This document shows positions 1 to 10,730 of a stretch of DNA of 64,000 nt, in pieces. Within the stretch, counting starts at the first letter, position 1. Every line of letters begins with the position of its first letter. The DNA lies in NCBI GenBank assembly GCA_003254905.1, contig QANU01058821.1, forward strand, positions 122,260-186,259, given 5' to 3'. Made by a program: the position numbers and the translations under genes. This DNA is from Nissolia schottii. Lineage: Eukaryota; Streptophyta; Magnoliopsida; Fabales; Fabaceae. Under the pieces are notes generated by a model that worked only from the letters and a program-made list of their open reading frames with translations, ran no database searches and was not told the DNA's origin.

Positions 1-1485
1 ATCTTTTTGCACAGATTTTCTTTTATACACAAAAGGACACTAAACTCAAACATTTTACTAAAATTTTCATAAAACAATAAGAACTCATTCTAGTCCCTCA
101 AAAACTCTAGTTTTCCCAAAACCTCACTAACACTACATACTTAAGAAAAACACATTTCTCTCTCCCAAAAACCTTAAGGACTCCGAAAACAACAACTTGA
201 AAAATATCATAAAAACTCAATTTTCTTTCTCCCAAACCCTAAAGTACCCAAAACCCTAATGAGTTTTGACCCCCAAAAGCTTTGTTTTCAAACACAATAC
301 ATACACTCCCGTATAACTCACTCAAAAACTCATTTTTCTCCCTAAAAATTTTAAGAGACTCGAAAACAACAACAACAACAACTACTACTACTTTTAGCCC
401 CAAAACTTAGTTTTCTCCCAACAACAATCACAAATCCAACACATATCAAAAACTCATCTTTCCCTTTCAAGAAACCAAACATAACAGAACCCACAACGAG
501 TTCATAGGGAAGAAAATCTCTTTAAACAACACAATAAACACAATCTCTCATACCTCACAAGACATACATAAGAGGGTTTTAACAAAAATGCTTAAGGTTT
601 TTCACATGATGAGGGTTTGATATGGTGGTGAGAGTATTTTGTGTGTAGGTTAAATATAGAGGTGAGGGGAGGTGGTAGTGGCTTCAAGGATGATGGTGGT
701 GAAGGTGATGGTCTCAATGATGGAGAAGAGACAGGGGAGGAGGTCTCAGGTGGCGGAGGAAGGAGAAGAAGAGAGAGTTGTCTCTCTTGGAAGCAAGGAA
801 AAGAAAAAAAAAGGGAAAAAAATGGATGGTGATGATGATATGTATGTCTTGCAACACATGCCCCATATGCATGGCCGAATGGTCAAGTGTCCTCCAAGGA
901 ACATGCGTGGCAACATGTGGCACACATGCGTGCTACCATTTGTCACATGGTTTGAGGTGTGTCGGAACACTAAACACAACATTTTTTATCGTACGAGGTC
1001 AAAACGGAACAGAAAAGGGTAAACATGAATAAAACACTATAAAAGAAGGTCTGACACTTATCTTTGGCCTTAAACAGGCCTTGGGCAAAGAGAAAATTGG
1101 TCCAAAAAACACATAGGAAACCCTAACTCCTAAATTGAAACTTTGAATGACGAATTGTTAAAAGTTCTAGGATCGACACATAATGATGATGACAACACTC
1201 TAGATATCCTAAAGATATAAGGAACGTTTCCTGAGGCTCCTCTGTGGGTCTCTAGCCCAAGGGTTGACTCAATGAGTCTAACAATTGATTATTAGATCGT
1301 TAAAGCGATAAACTGAAGTTTGACGGCGAACTTAACAAATCTAAGTTTTCTAAATACAAAATACATATAATAAATAACATATTGTGGTTATATGGTTCAA
1401 CAAATATATTATTAATAATATATGCTAAATTCTAAAAACGATATTCTAAGGTCACGTTTAGAATAACAAAAAATTGGATGTTACA
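1..1485 (-). mobile_element. Probable partial long LTR, cut by the window edge
   Basis: Read on the minus strand, the stretch begins at 1485 with TGTAACATCC, the terminus also used by the long LTRs at 29108 and 60185. It has no credible long ORF and shows C/A-rich and G/A-rich blocks of the sort seen in those LTRs. The other end lies outside the window, so neither a target duplication nor LTR status can be confirmed. The small ORFs at 641-1032 sit in low-complexity sequence and look like chance. Confidence 0.4.
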
Positions 1486-2443
1486 TAAACTACTAAACTA
1501 CATCATTTTTATAAGTGTCATGTAAAATGCTAATATTGAACTTTACATGACACATCAACAACACTGTCACAAAGAAATTGAGGGACAAACTTGACTTATA
1601 ACCTGCATTTAGCTCATTTTTTTTCTTCAAAGAAATAAGTTCATTTTGAAATGAATGAAAACATAAAAATGACTCCTATTTACTAAAGTGAGCGTTTCCC
1701 TATTCTCACTTTGCGGCTGCCTTCAACAGAGTGCTCAACGATGATCTAGTGATTAATGTGACTTTTCCTTGTTCCTAATCATTACGCATCTCGTTTCTTA
1801 TCATTTTACCCTAAATAACCATTTACCATACTGGAATGTTTTAGGCCAGAAGATGAAGTTATATGTTCCACATTGAATGTTCTCTCAAGATCCTTCAATT
1901 CTATCTACCCGCAGTAAGAACAGAAATTTGGTTTAGTTTTCAACTGAATTTGAAGGGCACACTTTACAAAACTACAAAACAAGGTATAATATATTCCATC
2001 GCTACCACCAACTCCACAGACACATCCTCCCAACCCAATAAAATATAATTCACCCGAACGGAAAATTACAATGGAAAATTTAAAAATGTAGCTAGTTGAG
2101 CATTATAAAAAGCAGCAGCAAAAAGGGTCATCGCGAAAAACAGAAAAACTAAAAAAGGTAAAAGATATGGTATACGAAAGTTAAACTACTAAGAATCAAT
2201 AAACCAACCATGAAAATTACAAAACCCACAATGAGATGTATATTATTGCCGGTTGTAGTCAAGTTTTCAAATTTACATCCACTTTAAAATTTGGCGTATA
2301 TAGAGGTGACTGGCAATCGCTCTCTCAGCTTTATGCAAAAAAGACATAAGCGGAGAGCCTAATGGTTATAGGAGTACAAATCAGGAACAAAATTTGGCTA
2401 AATCCGCACAAACAGGATTGCCTGGAAGAGCTATACATGTGGC
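1486..2443. other. Intergenic DNA and 3' flank of the dihydroxyacetone kinase gene
   Basis: AT-rich sequence with no coding signal. The part next to 2443 should hold the 3' UTR and polyadenylation site of the minus-strand kinase gene, but I cannot place the cleavage site. Confidence 0.6.
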
Positions 2444-5400
2444 TTAACTCTTGTATTTTTCCTTGACAGCCAAGGCTGCAGCTCTGTACCATGACGCCAC
2501 AGCCATGGCACCAGGGTCAGGAACTGTTGAAAGAATCTCTGCAGACACGTAAGTTGAACGCCCAGCCTGCATATTACCACCTCATCAGATCCACTAATAA
2601 CGACGAAACAATGCATAAAAACATTGAAGTGATTTTCAGGAAGAGCTGTGGCATTTTTCATACCATTAGTAAGGGAATTGTTAAAAAAGAAAAAACTGCA
2701 TGGCTATTGCTATTCAAAGTGAACTTCTCAAAATTGGAACCCAGCTTCTCAAAATTGAAATTCTGTAATTTGACTCTCTCTTTGTTAAACAATGCCAAGC
2801 GATTCATAACAGCCATGAAACTTTGTTCTCTTGAGCACAACTCATCAACTAAACATAACTAAAACAAGGAAGCATCAACACCACCAAGGTTCTCTCCCTT
2901 ATCAAAGAATAATCAATAAGTAGTTACCTGTGCTTGCATGTTCTTGGTTGACTCAGCTCCAGCTAATGCTGCTTCAGAAGAAAGAACAAAAGCAGTGATA
3001 GGATCCTCACCAGATTTTAATTTCTGTACAACCAAAGTGTAGTAAGTTAAAGTAAGTAAGGGCATGCAAATAATGAAGGGAAATGAAAAGCTATTGTCCA
3101 AAACCTCTTGCAGAACTGACAATGCTGGAATAAGGGCATCTAGCAATGTTCTATAACCAGCACTCGCACCACCATACTTACTAACAGCAGCAATGGAAGC
3201 CGCTAGTGCTTCAGCCCCTGAATCAAAAGACTCATGAGGGACGATATTCCAACAAAATCAAGAAAAAGAACAATTGAAAATGTAATCCTAAACTTCTAGT
3301 TAAAACTCGCTAGATATGGAGAATATTCTCACATTGCTTTGAATTGACACCAGAACTGGAGCTTGCTTTCAGCTGTGTGTATGCTGCCTTGCAAAAAATT
3401 GTATATCTGAAAAAGGAAATTTTCATGAGAATAATAATCAAATAGCATAATTAATTTAACTTCAAAAAGAAGGCATGAGAATGGAATAGTACATGATCCC
3501 ACTTGTTCCTCCCATCGCTCTTCCAATTGTTGATCCAATTTCACAGACAGTTTCTGCAGCATCATTCAGAGGATAACTGAAAGAAAAATAGCAGTTCAGG
3601 TTAGACTGTGATTACTGATTACAATTCAAATTGGCAATTATTTTTTGCAGCAACGTGTGGCTATCAAAAGAGCGCAAAATGTTACGAAGGCATCAAACAC
3701 AAAACATGAGACTTGATATATTACTAGCAGTAGTAATTCCTATTTATATCTGAGAAAGAAACCAAAAATATACCTAACCAAGATAGGGTACAAACTTACT
3801 TTTTGATGTCCTCCAGAATGGCCTTGGCACCTCTATGCATCTGCAAGATGAACCAGATACATCAAGTAATGCACATAACGCATCAACAACTATAAAATCA
3901 TAACAATTTTGAGAATAGGACTCACAGTTGATCCACAATCACCATCACCAACTTTACTGTCCCATTCATTTAGGCTGTCCTTAAGACTTAAAATTGCATT
4001 TGCAGCAGTTTCAATGGCTATCTCAAGAACTTGGCCTTGCTCATTTAGTTGTAGTGGCCGGCTATGTGCCTTACACACAAAGCCAAAATGGAAATCAGAT
4101 TTCAAAAGTTTTATCAAGCTATAAGAACATTTAGAAAGCCAACGAGATTGACATAGATTAAAAGTAAACCAGATTTCAAATCATAATTAAAAGTAAACCA
4201 GGTTTCACTTCTACAGGAAGACAATTAGATTGGTGCCTCATTGATATTATTAACATAATGAGTTTCTTGCCAAATACAGAATTCACTACAGATTTAGATA
4301 TGTTGTATGAACATGGGAGAGGAAGATAACATAATTTTGAGGAAGATGGCCATGCGAGTCAAAATAGCTACAAATGAGAAACCAGTGGGCAAAATTCTGT
4401 TGATAGGGGATTTCCAAGCAATAAGTATAGTAATGGACGGTGGGATGAGAAGTGATTTAGATGGTTGAAGTGGAAAATATTGCACCACATATCCACAACA
4501 AAAAGTTGAAAATTTGAGGAAATTTGTTGCGAACGTTTTTTTCCTGTGAATGAAGTGAAACTTCAACATAACTAAAAACAAGAGTTGGTGTCATCATTAA
4601 TTTAGATACAGCACACAGAAATATGTTTATCCTTTTGTTCCTTCCAATCCAATGTTTTTGAGCTAAATTTTATTATGAATTTAACTTCAACTAGGATGCA
4701 TTTAGAAGTATTATAAGTCTTAAGGTTGGTCAAAATTTCTAATGAAACAATAAACCAACAAAGGTGTCAAATTGCAGCTAACCAGTGAGCCAACAAAGTT
4801 ATATCAAACATAAAACAAATCAAATGCTAGTGAAATCAACATCAAAAACATAAAATCCACTTAAAGCCAACCCCATTTAACGTTGGCTTCCACGTGATCA
4901 TCTTTCTCAAGGTTGATATTGAATATGCTTTTCCTTTAACTAGTTTCTTGGCCCACAACTGTTACATGTCAAAGAAGGGAAATGATACATAATGCCCATG
5001 TACATACCTCATCACTCTTTGCTGATCGAGATGATGGAACTGGAACAGGAATCTTAGTAGGCGGGTGATGACCTTAGAAGAAAGAAAATCTCAAAAGTTC
5101 AATGAATGAGTAATTTAATTATTTTGTTGCCATCAATATTGCAGTTGAAAGCACACTTTTCGAGAGGTAAAAGCCAAGTTGATATTAGACAATACATATT
5201 ATCAACAAGAGAAATTACCGACCATCAACTCCAATAGGCCAATTAGGTGCTTTAGTACTGGCATCTAATCGTTGAAGAATAGAGGGATCAGCCCTCATGA
5301 TGGACATCGAGAAACCTGAGATAAATAGTAATCAGAACAGCTTAATGATCACAAAGAAAAGCTGATTATCATTAAATGTGACAACAAACCTGCCATATCG

Positions 5401-8400
5401 AGAGAAGTCATAAATGTTCCTGTATAAACTCTATCAACAGCCAATCCATGCTCTAGCTGCAATTTTGGAACTGCTTTTCCTACAGCAATCATCAGTTCCA
5501 TTAAAGGGGTGCCACCTAACCTGCAAATGAAGAAACTTGCGTAAGGTCAGTAAAACTTACACTTAAATGCAACTTTTTTTATAAAAATTATTCCTGAACA
5601 ATAAAATGATAGAGAATTTTTATTGTAATGTTTGAAATTTTGAATTATGGCATCCAGTTTTTGAACTCAGAAATGCTTAATTAAAAGTAATATATACACC
5701 CAAAAAATACATGCACTTCAATAAAAATAAGAACTTACAGAGGCAGAAGAGAAAACCATTATATCTTCAATCAAATGGAAATAACTCAAACCAGAAAAAA
5801 AAAATGTATGAAACTTTAAGAAGATAAATATTATCTTTTCAACATTCTATAGTGAGAAGATTGTATGATGCTCACTATACTCAAAGATGCAGATATATAC
5901 TTAAAAGGAATATCATTATAAAATGGTGCATAGATCTCAATAATGGTATAAGGAAATTTCAGACCAAAGATATTTAACTTTAGTTCTCCAGCATAGATAA
6001 TATTCGTGAACCTACCCATTGACCATGAGGACCACTCTACCACCTCGAGTTATTGGAACATAGTTTGTTTCCTGGAAACATCATCGAAAGAAAAATATTG
6101 TAACACATTCACAACAATAATAATTGCGCAATGTGATAGAAACAATTATATACTTTAGGGAACACCCAATGAAGCAAGAGTGGACAATACTGTGATAAGA
6201 TAGAATATGGGTCACACTAACAGCATCAAATTTAATTCATCACAAATACTGCGGCATACCGTGGACACAGTTACAGTATGTACCATTCAATAGCTTTCCA
6301 TACAATATTGTGGCATACCGTGGACAATATTTGGTTCAGTACATGAGAAACCACCACATCTACAGGCTGAATATCAGCCACAGCAGCACCAGGTTCTCCA
6401 TGCTGTAAAAAGTCAGCATTTGTAATCAGCATGGTTCAACATTTTGGGTAATTGAAAGTAGTACAGACAGACTTCAATCACCACGGAGGTCAAAAACATA
6501 ACAGAATGAAATAAAACTTGACTGATACCCACTACTGCAAAATATGATCTAAGGTGTCTATGATCTAAAAGGAACTTACAATTCCAAGCCCCAGTTCCAT
6601 CTTTCCTGGGCCCAAACGATCAGATGTAACCTGACCAGGAAGTGTGCACACAGTTAAAGCAACACCCATTGTCCCCACCAATTCAGATGCATGGTTTGCT
6701 TCTGCAGCAACTTCAGCAAGAGAAAGGCCAGCTGCAGCAGCAGCTCCTGCAACCTGCCTCGATCAACAAAAACATCATTAAATGACCATGAAAAAATAAC
6801 TTGGCATTGTAAGATAATATGCTAATGTAACTATTCGAATCCATGTATGCATGAGTATGGAAGGGTACATAAATATGAAAGGGAATGCAGGTTGCGAGGA
6901 AAGCATTCTGTCATTTGGGTAGAGTGGGATGGTCTATCGGGCAGAGAGTAGCACCTTGTTTCTCTGATTTTTCATTTTTCATAACCAATAGTCTCTGAAT
7001 ATCCTGTTCCCATCACCATAATTGGGGCTTGTTCCCTAGATCATCTACTAATTTCCATTGTTAATACCAAAATCTGTCATCTATCATCTATCATATTCAA
7101 AATAATTCTCTACTAATTTCCATTGTTAATCTGTCATCTATCATATTCATAATAATTCTAAGTTACACAAGAAAATAAAATTCACATTAACAGTGGCCAG
7201 AAAGTCCCTTCATGTGCTATCATAAAATGGCGCAGTTCAAAGTGCATGCATGTGCAGGGGGAACCATAGAAAGCTGAAAAGATAGAAGTAGATTTGTGAA
7301 TAAACCTTATGAACCAGAATAGTCCCTGCCAAGCCTCTTCTTCCAGCAATCCCTCGAGGTGGAGGTAGTGCACAATCATCTCCAACAATAACAGTCTGCA
7401 CTAAGCAAAATTCATGCAATACTTTATCCACATGACTTTAACTACCTGTTTCTAGGTGAAACAATTCCAGCCAAACATACCTCTACTTTATAACCTTCAG
7501 CTTTTGCTTGCTCCGCAGCCAAACCAAAGTTCAAACGATCACCAGTATAGTTCTATCAAAACCCAAATTTGAACATTATGAATCCAGAAACAAAAGCAAA
7601 TCCTAATGACTCTTTATGAACTGACCATACTTGTGTAGAAACCATACTTATCATATACCTTACTCACAGCTCAAAGCTAAAGGGTGTAAAGTTTTGTTTA
7701 TCTATACATATAATAAAGGGGATTCCCCAATAAAAACTGCTATTTGGTGTCCAAATTCCTTTTCCACTTTTACCCTTACTCAATTTTTCTTTTTATTTTT
7801 TCAATTTTTCTCAAAAAAAAAAAAAAAAAAAAAACTACTCATCATTCTCCATCACCAACCACCACTTCCCATCTGTTTGTGTTTGTCATTTTTACACATA
7901 TTTTTTTAACATTTTCTTATCTGACTATACCTTTTGTTATCAACAACTCATAAAAAATTCAAATTGGCAGGAATTTTACAGCAACCCGCTAGTGGTAAAT
8001 TATGTCAATTATATTTTGATAAAAAGAAACTTATTTTTAATTCTTTTCACCGTTTATTTTTCCGACATCTGACAACAACTTCCATGTATAGTTCATCTAA
8101 CATACTGAACTGAAAGGGCAATGTAAAGATTAAAGACCTGAACTTAACAATTCAAAATACTTAAAGTATTTCAGAATGAAAAAAATATATATGTGTACCT
8201 TTACAATCAGAAGACATCCCTTAGGACCAGTTACAGCTCGTATTCCCTAAAATTGAATCATAATAAATGCTTCAGAATTATAAAAGAGATCAGCATAATT
8301 ATTATATATACAAATGGCTTCTAATAATAAGAACTACGATGGAAGCATACCGCAAGAATTGAATCAACTGGTGGGGAAGCAAAGATATCTCCACAGATAG

Positions 8401-9877
8401 CCGCTGTCAGCATTCCTTCTCCCACAAATCCAGCATGAGCAGGCTCATGGCCACTTCCTCCCCCTGTTGTAATGTAGGATTATATAACAATTCATGTGTG
8501 CTTTGAATGAAACAAATAAGAAATATTACAATATCAGAAGGATGAACACACCTGATATGACTGCAACTTTATCATATGTTTTACTTGAAACATCAGCACG
8601 TAGGACAACCTTCACCTGCATTCCAGCCCAAAAAAAACAATGCAAACCCTTCAGGAACTCTCATACTTGCTGCACATAAACACAACCATCCATGTAACCA
8701 TGTGTATGTGTAATCACCTGAGGAAATCCATCTAAGTACTGTAAACCAGGGTATGTCTCCACAAGACCTTCAATGAATTCAGTCACAACATCTACAATGA
8801 AATTAAAGAAAAATGAAATTACTGAAGCTCCAAAAACCAAGAATCAAAGATAACTGTTCATCTACTATTATATTTATGTCTATCAAATAACAAAACCGAT
8901 TAAGAACACAATACTGGAACTACTTGTTAGTGAGAAAATGCAACTCCAATTAAAACGGAATCTTCTCACATTCAACAGAATCTTGGAACTAAAACACTCA
9001 TATTAAACGAAAAGCATCAACTCAAGCAATTCTATGAAGTTTTCGTTGACAGATTCAGAAACATGCATCGATTTCCCTCATTTTTGTCTATCACATTACA
9101 AAACCACTTAAGAACACATAATTGGAACTACCGTGCTAGTGATAAAATGCAACTCAAGATAGGAAACCTAGCTAATACTACTACAATCATCTTCTCACAT
9201 TGAATCAAAATCCTGGAATCAAAACACTGATATTAGAAGAAAATCATCAATTCTACAAAGTTCTCATTGACAGATCTGAAACATACATCGTTTTCACTAG
9301 TTTTAGTCTATCACATTACAAAACCGCTTGAGAACACAATCTTAGAACACTGTGCTAGGGAGAAAATTTTCAACTCCAAGATAGGAACCTAGCTAATAAC
9401 AGCGCTATCATCGTCAGACACTGAATCGAAATCTTTGAACTAAAACACCTAGATTAAAACAAAAGTATCAATTAAGAACAGCTCTATGAAGTTCGCATTG
9501 ACCGATACAAGAACAAGCACCGATTTCCCTCATTTTAATCTCAGTCCTGTTCAGTCAAAGACGAATGCTAAAAAGACTCAAGGTTCAAACGGCTAACGGA
9601 AGAAAGGTCTGCAAAATGCAGAGAACCAAAACAGTCAAAATGCACAGAATGCAAACGCGATTTCACCTCAAGAAAAACGGAACGAAGACGAAATCAGTCA
9701 GAGCACACCGATTTTCCACGGTGAAGGTTCAACGAAACGAAAATCGCATGTGAATTTCACCGACAGAGAGAAATTGAACGGAGAAAAAAAAATTCAAGAA
9801 TGAGAGAGGATTGAAGAGAAGGAAGAGAGAGGCGCACCATTAGGATCGTTGATAAGCTTCTTGGCTTGGAATGCCAT
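2444..9877 (-). CDS. DAK: Dihydroxyacetone kinase (DAK1/DAK2 domains), 20 coding exons, intact
   Basis: ATP-dependent kinase that phosphorylates dihydroxyacetone (glycerone); plant members are also annotated as putative 3,4-dihydroxy-2-butanone kinases. Exons in transcript order: 9838-9877, 8718-8791, 8552-8615, 8351-8463, 8199-8246, 7481-7552, 7306-7395, 6580-6753, 6319-6402, 6016-6071, 5390-5520, 5223-5315, 5008-5072, 3926-4069, 3800-3840, 3493-3576, 3333-3406, 3105-3217, 2928-3023, 2444-2566. They sum to 1779 nt, giving 592 aa plus stop, with phase kept at every junction; this is the usual plant length. The start [11 protein letters not shown] matches the conserved plant N-terminus. The DAK1 (DhaK-like) part carries GGGSGHEP near residue 60 and GIHGEPG, where His226 is the residue that covalently holds the substrate in this family. 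The DAK2 (DhaL-like) part carries GDGDCG; Asp405, 410 and 412 match the Mg-ATP aspartates, and GGTSG follows. The exon 12 donor (GTCGGT) is weak but is the only one that keeps frame. The protein is presumably cytosolic. Confidence 0.95.
6253..6326. repeat. Duplicated 5' splice-site segment downstream of DAK exon 9
   Basis: GGCATACCGTGGACA occurs at 6253-6267 and again at 6312-6326. On the minus strand the second copy contains the exon 9 donor (TCCACG|GTATGCC), so the first is a decoy donor 59 bp further into the intron. Confidence 0.8.
7701..7992 (+). mobile_element. Possible short non-autonomous Helitron in DAK intron 5
   Basis: The stretch starts TCTATACATATAATAAAG directly after an A and ends CTAG directly before a T, the A/T insertion rule of Helitrons. 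It holds a 20-bp A tract and has no coding capacity. A clear 3' hairpin just before CTAG is not visible, so the call is weak. It could instead be an A-rich indel. Confidence 0.35.
8878..9541. repeat. Tandem triplication in DAK intron 1
   Basis: Three diverged units of about 208-235 bp begin near 8878, 9086 and 9306. Each opens with a (g)tctatcacattacaaaacc-like block and then carries, in the same order, a cDNA-like run around 'gaacacaat', 'gctag', 'tctatgaagtt' and 'gatttccctcat'. They fill most of the 1046-bp intron 1 of the kinase gene. Confidence 0.75.
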
Positions 9878-10045
9878 GGCGACGAGGTATAGGAGCAACG
9901 ATTCTGGAAATGAAAGAGCGAATGGCGAGAACTGAAAACCCTAGAAATGGCTTTGCATGAAACAGTGGTGAGAAGAGAGAGAGAGGGAGCGCGAGAGAGA
10001 GAGAATGAGAGAGAAAGGAGTGAGTGAGAGGGAAGAAGAGTTGTT
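9878..10045 (-). other. 5' UTR of DAK with GA-rich tract
   Basis: The leader upstream of the DAK start codon. It holds a purine-rich GAGA repeat at about 9974-10016 (plus strand; pyrimidine-rich in the transcript). Its upstream limit is set by the TATA box at 10074-10082 and is approximate. Confidence 0.5.
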
Positions 10046-10073
10046 GTTGCCTCGTTGGTTTGGTGGTGTGGCT

Positions 10074-10082
10074 CTTTATATA
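10074..10082 (-). promoter_or_regulatory. TATA box of the DAK gene
   Basis: Read on the minus strand this is TATATAAAG, about 200 bp upstream of the start codon. It would place transcription start near 10045. Confidence 0.6.
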
Positions 10083-10730
10083 CACACGAGAAGGAAAGCG
10101 AGGGAGTTGATAGTTGGCTTGTTGCAGCAAGTAACAGAGAAAATAAAGAATAAAAGAAAAAAAAAGGAAAAAAAAAGAGCTCTTGCTTTATCCAAATTCC
10201 AAAATGCCCTCCTTCGTAATTTCCTATTGCCTCCAAAAAATAGTGAAAATATAATGTTATTTTTTTCAATTATTATTACAACTACAACAGCTGCCATGAT
10301 AGATTGATATTTATTTTATTCATAAAGAAGTGAAACTGAAGAAGGTTAAACATTAAAAGAATTTATTTCATATATGATATTGTAATCTAGAAGACAAAAA
10401 AACTTTATTATATATGATAAAAAATCACTTGATTCTTATCCAATCTATTAATTAGTCAAACAAAAAAATGATTACGATCCAAGAATTCAATTATTTTAAT
10501 ATTCTCAACTTCAATTCATTTATTTATCATAAGATGAGTTCATCAAGCAATATCATTTCTTTTTATGTAACATTTTTTATCTTAATCTATTTTTATTCTC
10601 GGTTATTTTTAAAATATATTTATTTTTCATTTTTTCGTTTTCTCCACTAAATTGCGAATGCCGCGTTAGTTGTTCACCTCGTGTAACCCGCCCCTCGTTG
10701 TTCCCACTCTACAATCAGTCCTCACCGGCG
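10083..10730. promoter_or_regulatory. Shared spacer between divergent DAK and NAA40 genes
   Basis: AT-rich DNA between two head-to-head housekeeping-type genes. The GC content rises sharply from about 10660 toward the NAA40 start. It must hold the NAA40 promoter and upstream elements of DAK. I see no clear TATA box for NAA40. The short ORFs here are low-complexity. Confidence 0.5.

Noticed and set aside
641-1032. Overlapping small open frames near the left end
   Set aside because: Low-complexity Lys/Glu/Gly-rich readings on both strands of purine-rich DNA; no domain and no frame preference.
4294-4581. 95-aa minus-strand frame between kinase exons 13 and 14
   Set aside because: Lies wholly in an intron, no recognised domain, no exon signals that fit the gene.
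9565-10307. Several frames over the kinase leader
   Set aside because: GAGA and T-rich repeats generate them; the real start is the MAFQ codon at 9877.
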